64,000 nucleotides of DNA from an uncultured Acidaminococcus sp. (GCA_900554515.1 USHN01000003.1:62001-126000), one strand, 5' to 3'. Shown: positions 17,782-27,107, counted from the first letter of the stretch. Notes: generated by a model from the sequence alone, not told the origin. Program-made: numbers and translations.

Positions 17782-18651
17782 TTATTTTTCACCGTTTTTT
17801 TCGGCCAGAATATCTAAGAGTTCCTGCCGCATGGCTTCTACCGGAGCCTTTTGTCCGCTCCACAGTTCCACCTGGGCAGTGCCCTGGTACAGGCTCATGG
17901 AAAGGCCGTTCAGAATCTTACAGCCGGCAGCTTCTGCATCCATAAGGAATTGGGTTTTCGCCGGATTGTAGCAGGCATCAAAGTAAAATTGCTCTTTCTT
18001 GATGTACTTTTTAGGCAGCGGGCTTTGTCCAATGCTTTTTCCCATGCCCACGCCGCTGGCATTTAAGACGATATCTGCGGCCGCCACTTTGCTAAAGTCT
18101 TCATGGGGTACAAATTCAGCTACCTGGGCGAAGTTTTTGTTGATGTCATCCACCAGTGCATGAGCGCTTTCCGGGAACAAATCCGTGATGTAAATCTTAG
18201 GCGCCCCGTGATAAGCCAGGATGGAGCACATGGCCCGTCCAGCGCCGCCGCTGCCAAAGCAGAAAAATACGTTTTCTGCTACCTTCACACCGGCTTCTAC
18301 CAGGGCGGTATAGAATCCTACGCCGTCCGTGTTATAGCCTTTCAGTCTGCCATCCGGCAGTTTTACTACTGTATTGCTGGAACCCATCTTTTTGCACAGG
18401 GGATCCAGTTCATCCAGATATTCCAGGACTTTCACCTTATTGGGTTTTGTCACAGCAAACCCGGCAAAAGGCATGTAGCGCAAGCCGTTAACGATATCTC
18501 CCAAGTGGTCATTGCCTGTTACCGTGTAAAAGTACAGCATATTCAGCCCTGCGGCTTCGTAGCCTTTGTTTTGCATCCGTGCGGCAAAGGACTGTGCCAA
18601 AGGATCGCCCAACAACGTAATGAATTTCGTATTGATATCCGGTTTCATCAT
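17782..18651 (-). CDS. Shikimate/quinate dehydrogenase-family protein
   Basis: A 289-residue AroE-family oxidoreductase. It shows the N-terminal substrate segment LGDPLAQSF, a catalytic lysine in AVTKPNKVKV, NTDGVG with its aspartate, and the dinucleotide loop GSGGAGRA. The family interconverts shikimate or quinate and their dehydro forms with NAD(P). Its place next to a TRAP importer and TIM-barrel enzymes, away from other aromatic biosynthesis genes, favours a catabolic role. Two adjacent ATGs (18651, 18648) are possible starts. Confidence 0.82.
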   Translation of the reverse strand: MMKPDINTKFITLLGDPLAQSFAARMQNKGYEAAGLNMLYFYTVTGNDHLGDIVNGLRYMPFAGFAVTKPNKVKVLEYLDELDPLCKKMGSSNTVVKLPDGRLKGYNTDGVGFYTALVEAGVKVAENVFFCFGSGGAGRAMCSILAYHGAPKIYITDLFPESAHALVDDINKNFAQVAEFVPHEDFSKVAAADIVLNASGVGMGKSIGQSPLPKKYIKKEQFYFDACYNPAKTQFLMDAEAAGCKILNGLSMSLYQGTAQVELWSGQKAPVEAMRQELLDILAEKNGEK

Positions 18652-18664
18652 GACCCTTCTTTCT

Positions 18665-19471
18665 TTACTGATCTACTTCCGCCAATACTTTTTTCGCATA
18701 GTTCAAACAATTTTTCACGTGTCCCAGGGCCCCATATTTCTGGATGTTTTCCAGATTGGGAAGTTCAATGGAGCAGGGATGCGCCGGCAGTGCTTTGAGA
18801 ATCCGCACCAGAGGGATCGCACCCATTCCCGGGTATTCCCGGGCACCCCGCATCACTTCCGGCCGTTCCATCATGTAGTAATCTTTCGGGCAGTCGCACA
18901 AATGGATAAGACCATAGCGATCCGGTTCAATGGCCTGAATTTCTTCCGGCGTTTCCTGTGCCCAGTACACATACAGCATGTCCAGGAACAGTTTCAAATT
19001 CGGTGCCTTTACCTTTTCCTGCATGGCTTTGGCCCCTGCCAGATTCCGGATCCGGGAAATGGCCGGATATTCCAGATTGACCGTCAGCCCAAATTCCGCT
19101 GCCTGTTCGCAGATTTTTCCGTAGCACTCCACGGCAAAGTTTTCGTCTTTGCTCCAGTCGCTGGAGAGAACATCCGTAGCGCCAAGTTCTGCGCCTTTTT
19201 CAAAGGCTGCCCGGTAATCCACAGGGATATCTTCCCGTACCCGCACCAGTTCAATATCCAGCAGTGGCAAACCGGTTTCTTTCAGCGCTTGTTGGATCTT
19301 TTTAAACAGTTCCGGATCCCCGACCAGATCATTCTGAGGTTCTCCTGCCTGTCCCATGGGGATGGTCCGCAAACTGACAGAGTCATAGCCGGCTTCTGCC
19401 GCCATGTGGATCTGATCCACCGCTTCCACACCGGGAACGGTCAGATACGCCAAAGAAAATTTTCTTGCCAT
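18665..19471 (-). CDS. TIM-barrel isomerase/epimerase or dehydratase-like protein
   Basis: A 268-residue xylose-isomerase-like TIM-barrel protein and first gene of the catabolic cluster. Metal-site-type strands include TVNLEYPAIS, KLFLDMLYVY, GLIHLCDCP and CSIELPN. The fold includes hydroxypyruvate isomerases, sugar epimerases and the AsbF/QuiC-type 3-dehydroshikimate dehydratases; the adjacent shikimate-dehydrogenase-like gene makes the last worth testing. AGGAGG precedes the ATG. It is distinct from the second TIM-barrel gene at the other end of the cluster. Confidence 0.75.
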   Translation of the reverse strand: MARKFSLAYLTVPGVEAVDQIHMAAEAGYDSVSLRTIPMGQAGEPQNDLVGDPELFKKIQQALKETGLPLLDIELVRVREDIPVDYRAAFEKGAELGATDVLSSDWSKDENFAVECYGKICEQAAEFGLTVNLEYPAISRIRNLAGAKAMQEKVKAPNLKLFLDMLYVYWAQETPEEIQAIEPDRYGLIHLCDCPKDYYMMERPEVMRGAREYPGMGAIPLVRILKALPAHPCSIELPNLENIQKYGALGHVKNCLNYAKKVLAEVDQ

Positions 19472-19715
19472 TTTTCTACCTCCTTAGAATGCAGAGTTGA
19501 CGACCTTATTTGACGGTTTGTAATGTTCTGACTTTTTAAAGCAGTGCGTGCAATCAGTCTTTTCTCTGCTTTACACAGAATGCATTAAGCAATTTCTATC
19601 ATGTATCTTTACGTTTATTATACAAGAAATATTTTATGAATTCTAATATTCTTTTTCTATGAAATGATGAGTAAAACTCATATGAATAGGTTTTATAAAA
19701 AATTTCTATCAGAAA
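19472..19715 (-). promoter_or_regulatory. Promoter region of the catabolic cluster with candidate LysR sites
   Basis: Gene-free AT-rich DNA ahead of the first cluster gene. On the minus strand a TATAAT lies at 19617-19622 with no good -35, as expected for an activated promoter. Upstream are the dyads ATGAG-N5-CTCAT (19667-19681) and TTTCT-ATC-AGAAA (19703-19715). AATTTCTATC occurs twice (19591-19600 and 19701-19710). TTTCTATC also occurs in the first LysR promoter at about 1487-1494. Confidence 0.5.
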
Positions 19716-19763
19716 ATTTTGTTTTACCTATCTTCTTTGCGGCATTGCCACTGGAACTGTCGC

Positions 19764-19809
19764 AAAAAAAAAGATCCGGCTCCCCAGGTCATACCCAGCG
19801 TTCCGGATC
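19764..19809 (-). terminator. Terminator of the pilus operon
   Basis: GATCCGG (19773-19779) pairs with CCGGATC (19803-19809). On the minus strand the stem is followed by nine Ts (19764-19772). It lies about 60 bp beyond the PilO stop. The remaining gene-free bases between 19716 and 19871 show nothing else. Confidence 0.85.
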
Positions 19810-19871
19810 GTATCTATCATGACAATCTATTTATTTTTTCCAAAGAGAATTTTTTACGGAGTATTGACTAC

Positions 19872-20399
19872 TTAGGACTTCATAAAGCAGACCGTACCAT
19901 GGAAGGTCAACGGCCCTTCCGCCTCCCTTTCAATACGGCCCGTTTCCCAATAGGCCAAGGGCATCTCCTCTTTCCACTGGCGGGAAAAGACCAAAAGCTG
20001 AACATAATCCCCCACTAAAGTAAGCTCCATGGGCAGATGGTCCTGCTTTTTCCCCATTTCCTGGGGACGGCAGGCCACCACCTGTACCTGGGTTCTTTCT
20101 GCCAGGGCACTGATTTTTCCCATAGCCTCCATCCCATCTTTGGGTGCGGGCTCTGCGGCAATCTGTACCGTGTTTTCCCGTTTTGTCCGGGCGGCTTCCG
20201 GATCGTATTGCTGGGCAAAGGCTTCTATTTTTTTCTTCTGCTGCAAAAGATCGGCTGCCCTGTCCCAGTCTTTTTGTCCGTTTTGCCAGAAAGGAAGCGC
20301 TACGGTACAAGTCAGCCACAAACACAGCAGGAAAAAGCCAAAGCCCGTAACAGCCGGGACTTTATCCCTGGCGTTTTCCATCCACTGTTTTCGTTCCAT
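19872..20399 (-). CDS. pilO: Type IV pilus assembly protein, PilO/GspM-like
   Basis: About 175 residues, one transmembrane helix near residues 16-36 (FGFFLLCLWLTCTVALPF), then a coiled segment and an alpha/beta C-terminal domain: the layout of PilO. It should pair with PilN to form the inner-membrane alignment complex of a type IV pilus or competence pseudopilus. I chose the ATG at 20399 behind AAAGGAAA; it overlaps the upstream fusion gene by 38 bp, indicating coupled translation. Identification rests on topology and context rather than a strong motif. Confidence 0.65.
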   Translation of the reverse strand: MERKQWMENARDKVPAVTGFGFFLLCLWLTCTVALPFWQNGQKDWDRAADLLQQKKKIEAFAQQYDPEAARTKRENTVQIAAEPAPKDGMEAMGKISALAERTQVQVVACRPQEMGKKQDHLPMELTLVGDYVQLLVFSRQWKEEMPLAYWETGRIEREAEGPLTFHGTVCFMKS

Positions 20400-22710
20400 T
20401 TCCGTTTCCTTTCTGCAGTTCCACCAAAAGGGAAAATTCCGTTTCTGGTTTTTCACTAAGGCGTTCCATTTTTTCGATCTGCACGCTCTTCACAGCCCGC
20501 TCGTCACGAAGCCGCTGTACAAAGGAAAGAACCGCCTGGCTTTCCAGTGTTCGTCCGGAAAGGCGCAGCATTTTCTTGTCCTGGTTTTCCTTATCCCAGG
20601 CAGCCTGCTGGAGATAACAATCTGCAGGCAACTCCCGTCCCAAAAGCGTCAGCCAGGTATCCCAGTCAACATTCCGGTTACGAGCAGCCTGCTGTTGTTT
20701 TACCTGCTGGGATAAAAGACGGTTTAGCTTTTGCTCCTCTTGGTAGCGTTCATACCAGGGACCCGTTGCCAGCAGTGCATTTTTTGCCTCCTGCTGCTTC
20801 TTATACGCTATCCCCTGAAAGATTCCACCAAAGAGGCAAAAAATAAGAGCGGCTACCCCGGTCACTTCCATGCCCCGGATAACAGCCGGCCAGGATGGCA
20901 GCGGCTGCTTCAGCTGAAAGTCCCACTGCCGGGTGCTTTCCATAAAAAGCACACTCCCCAGCGCGGCTGCTGCAGACCCATAGGATAGCTTTTTTTCTAA
21001 GTCAGGATAGCACCGTGAAGCTTGCAGCCTATCGGAAAGCGGCAGTTTTTCCAGGGGTATCCCTTCTGCCTGCAGCTGCTTCTGCCATTTTGCCAATATC
21101 CCGTAACTTTTTCCCCACCAGTACACCGGCACAGACACAAGCTGTCGCTTGCTGTTTTCCTGCTGCATGGTTTCCAGAATTTTCCTGCCTAGCTCCGTTT
21201 CTTCCTGCCGAACAGAATCCCACAAAAGACTCTGTTCCACCCCGTCCCATTGCTTTTCTTGGGCACGAACAAAGGGAAACACAGCCTGTGGCTGCCCCTT
21301 TGCATAAAGGATGAGGGTAATGGCTTTCTCTTCTTCCAGCCATAGCCAGGCAGCAGCTTTTTTTGCCGTCCAGAGCCCCAGAGAAAGCAACGCAGGCTGG
21401 ATTTTTACCGGATGCCAGCCCATTTCCTGCAAGAATTCCTGTATCCAGGCAATGACAGGCTGCGGCATGGCGATGGCACCCGTCTGCCCTGAAGGCAATG
21501 GGGATCCCAGACGCAGCGCATAGTTTCCTGCTTCCCAGGGCACTTTTTGGACGCTCTCCCAGTAGGCAGCTTCCTGCCGCTCTGCTTCACTTTTCAAAAC
21601 AGGCAGGGACAACGTAAGCCAGGTAGAAGCTTCCGGAGCAACCGTCACAGCACAGGCTTTGGCATTGATGCCCTTTTTCCCACATTCCATGCGCATCCAT
21701 TCGCACAGGGCAGGGATTTTTTCTTCAGTAATTTTTTCGCTCACAGACGCAGGCAGCGTTTCCTGTAAAACCCGTTCCAGTCGCAAAGCATCATTTTCCC
21801 GCCGAACCTGGCATACGGTGATACACCGGGAATCCAGATACAAGGCTAAAAGTTTCCTGGGCAGGGGGTGAAAAAAAGAGTGCAGTTTCTGCCCAATGGT
21901 TTCCCTGTGCAGCCCCAGCAGGCAAAAAAGCATTCTCCTGTCGGGAAACTGCCAGAATGCCAAAAGAGGCTGGGCTAAGCCACTATTCCAGAGCATCACA
22001 AAAAATGCCGCACCGCAAAGAAACGGGGCAAACGGAATAGGTTCCCAGAATGCCTCTTTGCGTTTCATCCGTTTTAAAAGCAGAAAGGCAAGTGCCGCCA
22101 GTACCGCCCCAAAGAGTCCTTTTAAGCCATCCACCGGCCCAAGCCATAATCCCAGAAGTGTCACAAGGCGTACATCCCCGGCCCCGGCGCTGCCTGGAAA
22201 CATCCGGTAAAAGAAATACAGTACGCCTCCTACCACCAATCCTACCACCAACGCTCCGGTTACAGCCCACAAAAAGGAGAACCCCAGCCAGAAGTGCTGG
22301 AAAAGGATCAACGCCCCCAGGGGCCAAAACAAATCTTCATACAGCATCTGCTCTTTGGCATCCAGCCAGCTGAGTAGTAGCAGCAGGGAAAGAATTCCCC
22401 ACTGGATGAGAAGCAGCACGGACGGCTCCCGGAAAATTCCCAACAGGGCAAAGAAAAAGCCGGTTTCCAGTTCCCTAAGGCAATACGTCCAGGGAATTTT
22501 TGCGCCGCAATGCCGGCACTTGCCCCGCAGCCACAAAAAGCTAAAAAGGGGAACCAGATCCCATAGTGCCAGCGTATGACCGCATGCGTCACAGTGCGAA
22601 CGGGGACGCAGGAGGGATTCTTCCCGATAAAGTCGCACGGCACACAGGCAAAGGAAACTCCCCACGCAGCACCCGATAAAAAAATAGGCAAGAATAAGTG
22701 GTATTGGCAT
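20362..22710 (-). CDS. Prepilin peptidase fused to PilM- and PilN-like domains
   Basis: One uninterrupted 782-residue frame. Residues 1-255 are an A24 prepilin peptidase/methylase: zinc cysteines C40, C43, C65 and C68, catalytic Asp117 (WLDAKE) and Asp179 (GAGD), and several membrane helices. Residues about 285-600 resemble the actin-like PilM/GspL cytoplasmic domain. Then a membrane helix (about 612-635), a coiled coil and a PilN-like C-terminus follow. It should both process prepilins and form the inner-membrane platform. The start follows GGGGGA. These are normally separate proteins; the PilO gene overlaps its end. Confidence 0.8.
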   Translation of the reverse strand: MPIPLILAYFFIGCCVGSFLCLCAVRLYREESLLRPRSHCDACGHTLALWDLVPLFSFLWLRGKCRHCGAKIPWTYCLRELETGFFFALLGIFREPSVLLLIQWGILSLLLLLSWLDAKEQMLYEDLFWPLGALILFQHFWLGFSFLWAVTGALVVGLVVGGVLYFFYRMFPGSAGAGDVRLVTLLGLWLGPVDGLKGLFGAVLAALAFLLLKRMKRKEAFWEPIPFAPFLCGAAFFVMLWNSGLAQPLLAFWQFPDRRMLFCLLGLHRETIGQKLHSFFHPLPRKLLALYLDSRCITVCQVRRENDALRLERVLQETLPASVSEKITEEKIPALCEWMRMECGKKGINAKACAVTVAPEASTWLTLSLPVLKSEAERQEAAYWESVQKVPWEAGNYALRLGSPLPSGQTGAIAMPQPVIAWIQEFLQEMGWHPVKIQPALLSLGLWTAKKAAAWLWLEEEKAITLILYAKGQPQAVFPFVRAQEKQWDGVEQSLLWDSVRQEETELGRKILETMQQENSKRQLVSVPVYWWGKSYGILAKWQKQLQAEGIPLEKLPLSDRLQASRCYPDLEKKLSYGSAAAALGSVLFMESTRQWDFQLKQPLPSWPAVIRGMEVTGVAALIFCLFGGIFQGIAYKKQQEAKNALLATGPWYERYQEEQKLNRLLSQQVKQQQAARNRNVDWDTWLTLLGRELPADCYLQQAAWDKENQDKKMLRLSGRTLESQAVLSFVQRLRDERAVKSVQIEKMERLSEKPETEFSLLVELQKGNGNGTKTVDGKRQG

Positions 22711-22719
22711 AGTGTCCCC

Positions 22720-24249
22720 CTATCCCTGAATGCTGGTGCGCAGCCCGATGGCTTCGCCCAGGTGCAGCATGGAGATTTCCTAGCTGCCTGCCAGATCTGC
22801 GATGGTCCGTGCGACTTTGATGATCCGGTCATGGCTTCGGGCTGAAAGTCCCAGAGAGGTAAAATATTTCTCCAGCAGCTTTTGCGCATCCGGCGCCAAC
22901 GCGCAGAATTTTTTTACTTCCCGCCGCCCCATGCTGGCATTGCAGAACAAATGAGTTCCTTCCAGCCGCTTTCGCTGAATCTTCCGGGCGTTTACAACCC
23001 GCTGCCGGATTTGGGCAGAACTTTCCTGGGCGCAATTGCTCTGCATTTCCTGATACTGCAGCCGGGGCACGTGAATCTGGATATCAATCCGGTCCAGCAG
23101 CGGACCGGAAATCTTTTTCCGGTAACGGGCAATATCTCCCGGACGACAGGTGCATTGGTGCACGCCGTCTTCTTCTCCCCAAAAGCCACAAGGGCAAGGG
23201 TTTTGTGCCGCCACCAGGATAAAGCGGGCCGGATAGCTTAAAGACGCCTGCACTCTGCTGATGGTGACCACGCCATCTTCCAGAGGCTGTCGTAATACCT
23301 CCAGGGCACTTCGGAAAAATTCCGGCAGCTCATCCAAAAATAAAACCCCATGGTGAGCCAAGGTAACTTCTCCCGGGCGCGGCACACTGCCGCCGCCAAT
23401 TAAAGCGGATTGGCTCACCGTATGATGCGGGCTGCGAAAAGGGCGCTCTGCTACAATGCCATGCTGTCGGGCAAGAAGACCGGAGATACTGTAAATTTTC
23501 GTGACTTCCAGCGCTTCTTCTTCTGTCATCGGCGGCAGGATCGTGGAAAGCCGTCTGGCCAGCATGGTTTTTCCAGCGCCGGGCGCCCCCACCATCAGGA
23601 CATTGTGCCCGCCGGCAGCTGCAATTTCCAGGGCCCTTTTCGCCACCCGCTGTCCCTGCACATCCGAAAAATCAACAGTGCTTTCTTCCGGCCCGTCCAA
23701 GAGCAAACTTTTCTTTTGCAAAGGGGTAAGCTGTGCTTTCCCCTGAAGATGCTCCACGATCGCCGTCAAAGTATCCGCAGTGTACACAGTAATCCCATCT
23801 ACCAGCTGCCCTTCTGCTGCATTGCCGGAAGGGATAACCATGCAATGCCAGCCCTCCTCCCGGGCTTTTAAAATCATAGGCAGAATTCCGTTAATGGGCC
23901 GCAGTGCCCCATCCAGCGCCAATTCCCCGGCAAATACCGGGCACTGCCGGTCATCCGGCAGTTTGATATACTGCTTGGCTGCCAATATTCCTATGGCAAT
24001 CGGCAGATCCAGTCCGGATCCGTCTTTTTTTAGATCTGCCGGGGCCAAATTCACAGTAATATGGGTATCCGGGAAATGAAAACCAGAATTTTTCACAGCG
24101 GCTTTTACCCGTTCCCGGGATTCTTTAATGGCTGTATCCGGCAGGCCCACGATTTCAAAGGCGGGCAGCCCGTTGGTCACATCCACTTCCACACGGACCA
24201 GTTCGCCATTGATACCCCTTGTAGTTTCGCCATAGGTACATGCATACAC
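22720..24249 (-). pseudogene. comM: ComM/YifB-type Mg-chelatase-like ATPase with a premature stop near the C-terminus
   Basis: The frame from 24249 encodes 489 residues, then hits TAG (22782-22780). Reading on in the same frame gives 19 more residues, EISMLHLGEAIGLR..., matching the usual family C-terminus, to a TAG at 22722-22720 just before the pilus gene. A GAG-to-TAG change is the simplest explanation. The rest is intact: N-terminal Lon-like domain, Walker A GAPGAGKTM, DELPEF Walker B, and the CPCGFWG...CTC zinc segment. ComM is a branch-migration helicase for natural transformation. The shortened protein may still work, so the pseudogene call is tentative. Confidence 0.75.
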
Positions 24250-24314
24250 GTTCTTTCTCTCCTTGTTCGTTTCTTATTAAAAGTCTTATTGCAATGGATA
24301 CTTGCTGTTTTGCA

Positions 24315-24668
24315 TTAAAAGGCACTGGTGACGTGATTGAGCTGGATATCCCCGTACAATTCTGTAATTTCGATCACGTCAAACCGGATGGTGCAGCGGG
24401 GATGAGGATGTCGCTTGAGATAATACAGCGCCGTCGTGCGAAGTTTTCGTTGTTTACTAGGTGTTACAGCCGCAGCAGGGCGCCCAAATTTCAGGCTGCG
24501 CCGGGTTTTTACCTCCACGAAAGCCAATATCCGGCCTTGTTTCGCTACAATATCCAGTTCCCCAAACGGACAGGAAAAATTTCTGTCCAGGATTTCGTAG
24601 CCCTGCTCCTCCAAAAAAGCGGTGGCCCGGTCTTCCCCACTGTTTCCGAAATGACGCCGTGGATCCAT
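24315..24668 (-). CDS. yraN: YraN family (UPF0102) nuclease-fold protein
   Basis: A 117-residue protein of the UPF0102/YraN family, which has a restriction-endonuclease-like fold. The typical motifs FGELDIVAKQ and FVEVKTRRS are present. Its role is not firmly known, though it is usually beside rnhB and comM, as here. AAGGAG precedes the ATG, and it starts 10 bp after the RNase HII stop. Confidence 0.9.
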   Translation of the reverse strand: MDPRRHFGNSGEDRATAFLEEQGYEILDRNFSCPFGELDIVAKQGRILAFVEVKTRRSLKFGRPAAAVTPSKQRKLRTTALYYLKRHPHPRCTIRFDVIEITELYGDIQLNHVTSAF

Positions 24669-24678
24669 GTGATTCTCC

Positions 24679-25485
24679 TTATTTTAAACGGATTAGAGTG
24701 TGAAGGCTGAGTGCGTCAGGAACGTGTTCCATGGTCTTGACCGGGGCAAAGCTGTGCCGGTGCCAGGGCGTCGCGCCCCATTTTTCCATGGCTTTCATAT
24801 GCGCTTCGGCACCATAGCCTTTATTATGCGCAAAGCCATAGGCAGGATATTTGGCATCCAGTTCCACCATAAACCTGTCACGCGTCACCTTCGCCATAAT
24901 AGAAGCTGCTGCAATGCAGGCGCTGCGGCTATCTCCATGAATAAAGTCCCGCACAGGAAGGCCCGGGATCTGCAGCGGCATGGCATCGGTAAGTCCCGCC
25001 TGGGGTGCTGTATTCAAATTGGTAAGGCACAGTTCCATAGACTTTTTTGCCGCCTGATAAATATTTAAGCGGTCAATTTCCTGCGGCCCCAACAGGCACA
25101 GGGTAATGGCTACCGCCTGTTCTTTGATTGCCTCGTACAACGTTTCCCGGCGCTTTGGGGTGACCTTCTTAGAGTCATTAAGCCCGGGCAGCCAGATCTC
25201 CCTGGGCAAAATTACAGCTGCTGTAACCAGAGGCCCTGCCAAAGGACCGCGGCCTGCTTCATCGCAGCCAGCCACCAATAGCCGCCCTTTGTTCCATTCT
25301 TCTTGTTCCAGCACGCGAAGCTGCTGCAAGCGAAGTTTTTCTGCTGCAACCTGTTCCTGTTTTTTTGTCCAGGCAGCTAATAGGTTCTGCACCCCGCGGC
25401 GAGGATCAGCACGCAGTTCTTCAAGAACGTCAGAGGATGGATGCTGCGCCAACATATCTTTAATCTGGGAAAGGGGGATTGTCAT
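24679..25485 (-). CDS. rnhB: Ribonuclease HII
   Basis: A 268-residue RNase HII that removes RNA from RNA-DNA hybrids and misinserted ribonucleotides. The acidic active site is visible in VAGCDEAGRGPLAGP, and the rest matches the family (GLNDSKKVTPKRRE, AAASIMAKVTRDR). An N-terminal extension of about 70 residues, with a coiled stretch, is common in Firmicute enzymes. It begins in an ATGA overlap with the rbgA stop. Confidence 0.95.
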   Translation of the reverse strand: MTIPLSQIKDMLAQHPSSDVLEELRADPRRGVQNLLAAWTKKQEQVAAEKLRLQQLRVLEQEEWNKGRLLVAGCDEAGRGPLAGPLVTAAVILPREIWLPGLNDSKKVTPKRRETLYEAIKEQAVAITLCLLGPQEIDRLNIYQAAKKSMELCLTNLNTAPQAGLTDAMPLQIPGLPVRDFIHGDSRSACIAAASIMAKVTRDRFMVELDAKYPAYGFAHNKGYGAEAHMKAMEKWGATPWHRHSFAPVKTMEHVPDALSLHTLIRLK

Positions 25486-26363
25486 GATGCCTTCACCGGT
25501 CGTTCCAGCGTAAAACCGCCCATTTTTCCGCTTTTGAAATCTCGCAGCACCATTTGAATCGTCCTCGCTCCATCCACGACTCCGCCCTGCCGCAGCCAGC
25601 CTCTGCTGCGGCCGATTTTTTCTACAAGGCTTTCTGCTGTGTCATTCCCTTCCAGGCTTATCCCGTAATAGGCGGAAAGCTCCTGGGAATAATAGGCAGA
25701 AAGCCGCTCCAGCAAAATTTCAACAGCGATTTCATTATCAAAGACTTCTTCCCGGATGGCTCCTGTCACCGCCAGACAAAATCCCGTTTCCGGGTTGTCA
25801 AATTTGGGCCACAGTACGCCCGGCGTATCCAAAAGTTCCAGCCCTTTGCCCAGCATCACCCACTGAGGGCCACGGGTTACACCCGGTTTATTTTGGGCGG
25901 CGACTTTATTTTTGCCGATAAGCCGATTGATCAGGGTGGATTTCCCCACATTGGGAATTCCCACGATCATGACACGGATGCTGCGATTGCGTACTCCTTT
26001 TTTTCGCCATTTTTCCAATACGGGCTCCCCCGCTTTCTGGATAGCTGCTTGGAGTGCCTTTAGGCCTTTTCCTTTCTGGCAGTCCACTTCCAGGGCCGTA
26101 AAGTTCTGCTGCCGCAGTGTCTCCAGCCAGGAGCGGGTCAGCACAGGGTCCGCCATATCAATTTTATTCAGCATCACAATCTTTGGCTTAGCGCCAATCA
26201 TCTGCTGGAGTATAGGGTTGGCACTGGAGCGGGGAATCCTGGCATCCAAGAGTTCTACGACCACATCCACCAATTTTAAGTTGGCTTCCATCATCCGCTT
26301 GGCCTTGGTCATGTGTCCGGGAAACCACTGGATCTGAAAATTTTTCCCTTGCAACGTTTCCAT
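25482..26363 (-). CDS. ylqF: Ribosome biogenesis GTPase (YlqF/RbgA)
   Basis: A 293-residue circularly permuted GTPase that acts in late 50S subunit assembly. The permuted order is seen: NKID (LNKIDMADP) comes before the P-loop GIPNVGKSTLINRL, then DTPGVLWP. The start WFPGHMTKAKR is typical. I chose the ATG at 26363 behind AAAGGA; a longer frame to 26408 has no good site. It is translationally coupled to rnhB. Confidence 0.93.
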   Translation of the reverse strand: METLQGKNFQIQWFPGHMTKAKRMMEANLKLVDVVVELLDARIPRSSANPILQQMIGAKPKIVMLNKIDMADPVLTRSWLETLRQQNFTALEVDCQKGKGLKALQAAIQKAGEPVLEKWRKKGVRNRSIRVMIVGIPNVGKSTLINRLIGKNKVAAQNKPGVTRGPQWVMLGKGLELLDTPGVLWPKFDNPETGFCLAVTGAIREEVFDNEIAVEILLERLSAYYSQELSAYYGISLEGNDTAESLVEKIGRSRGWLRQGGVVDGARTIQMVLRDFKSGKMGGFTLERPVKAS

Positions 26364-26494
26364 TATTTTTTCCTTTCCGCATTCCGTGCCCCTTCCCCTA
26401 AGGGCCATTGACGAGTTATTATAGCATGTTTGGTGTCATTCTACTCAAAAAGGGAGAAAAATGAGGGGAAATGACCTTTAGATGGGGAGATATG

Positions 26495-26522
26495 AAAAAG
26501 ACGTGGTCTCCCACGTCTTTTT
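26495..26522 (-). terminator. Terminator after lepB
   Basis: AAAAAGACGTGG (26495-26506) pairs perfectly with CCACGTCTTTTT (26511-26522), loop TCTC. It is T-rich in both directions; by position it ends the lepB transcript. Confidence 0.8.
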
Positions 26523-26541
26523 CTGCAGCTGACATCCATTT

Positions 26542-27081
26542 TCATGGCAGGCTTCTGATTTTATCCAGGGGCCAGAAAATTACACTGGCCTTGCCCTTAA
26601 CCAGGGACAAATCCACGAACCCCACATCCAGAAACCGGCTGTCTTCAGAATTGTTTCGGTTATCTCCCATAACAAAGATATGCCCTTCCGGAATCGTAGT
26701 CTTGGGGTAATTGGTATGAAATGGTTCCCGGATATAACTTTCATCCAGTTTCTCCCCATTGACATAGGTCTGCCCATCTTTGATTTCAATGGTATCCCCG
26801 CCCACGGCAATGACCCGCTTGATGAAATCCCGTGTAGTATCACTGGGATATTTGAAGACAATGATTTCTCCCCGCTTGGGAGCGCGGGTGTAGTACACCA
26901 GCTTGTTGACGATAAGCCGTTCCTTATCCTGTAACGTTTCCCGCATGCTGGGCCCGGAAACCATATAGGGTTCCACCAGAAAGGTGCGGATTCCAAAGGC
27001 GACCACCACGGCAATAATGATGGAAACCAGCCAGTCACTGGCGGTATCCTGCCATGACTGATTTTTCTTTTGTTCTTCCAT
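26542..27081 (-). CDS. lepB: Signal peptidase I
   Basis: A 179-residue S26 signal peptidase with one N-terminal membrane anchor (VSIIIAVVVAFGIRTFL). The catalytic serine is in SGPSMRETL and the general-base lysine in KRVIAVGGD; the GDNRNNSEDSR box is present. It cleaves Sec signal peptides on the outer face of the inner membrane. It lies downstream of rplS, separated by a hairpin, as in other Firmicutes. Confidence 0.94.
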   Translation of the reverse strand: MEEQKKNQSWQDTASDWLVSIIIAVVVAFGIRTFLVEPYMVSGPSMRETLQDKERLIVNKLVYYTRAPKRGEIIVFKYPSDTTRDFIKRVIAVGGDTIEIKDGQTYVNGEKLDESYIREPFHTNYPKTTIPEGHIFVMGDNRNNSEDSRFLDVGFVDLSLVKGKASVIFWPLDKIRSLP

Positions 27082-27107
27082 ACGTTGCTTCTCCTTTAAC
27101 GTAAAAA

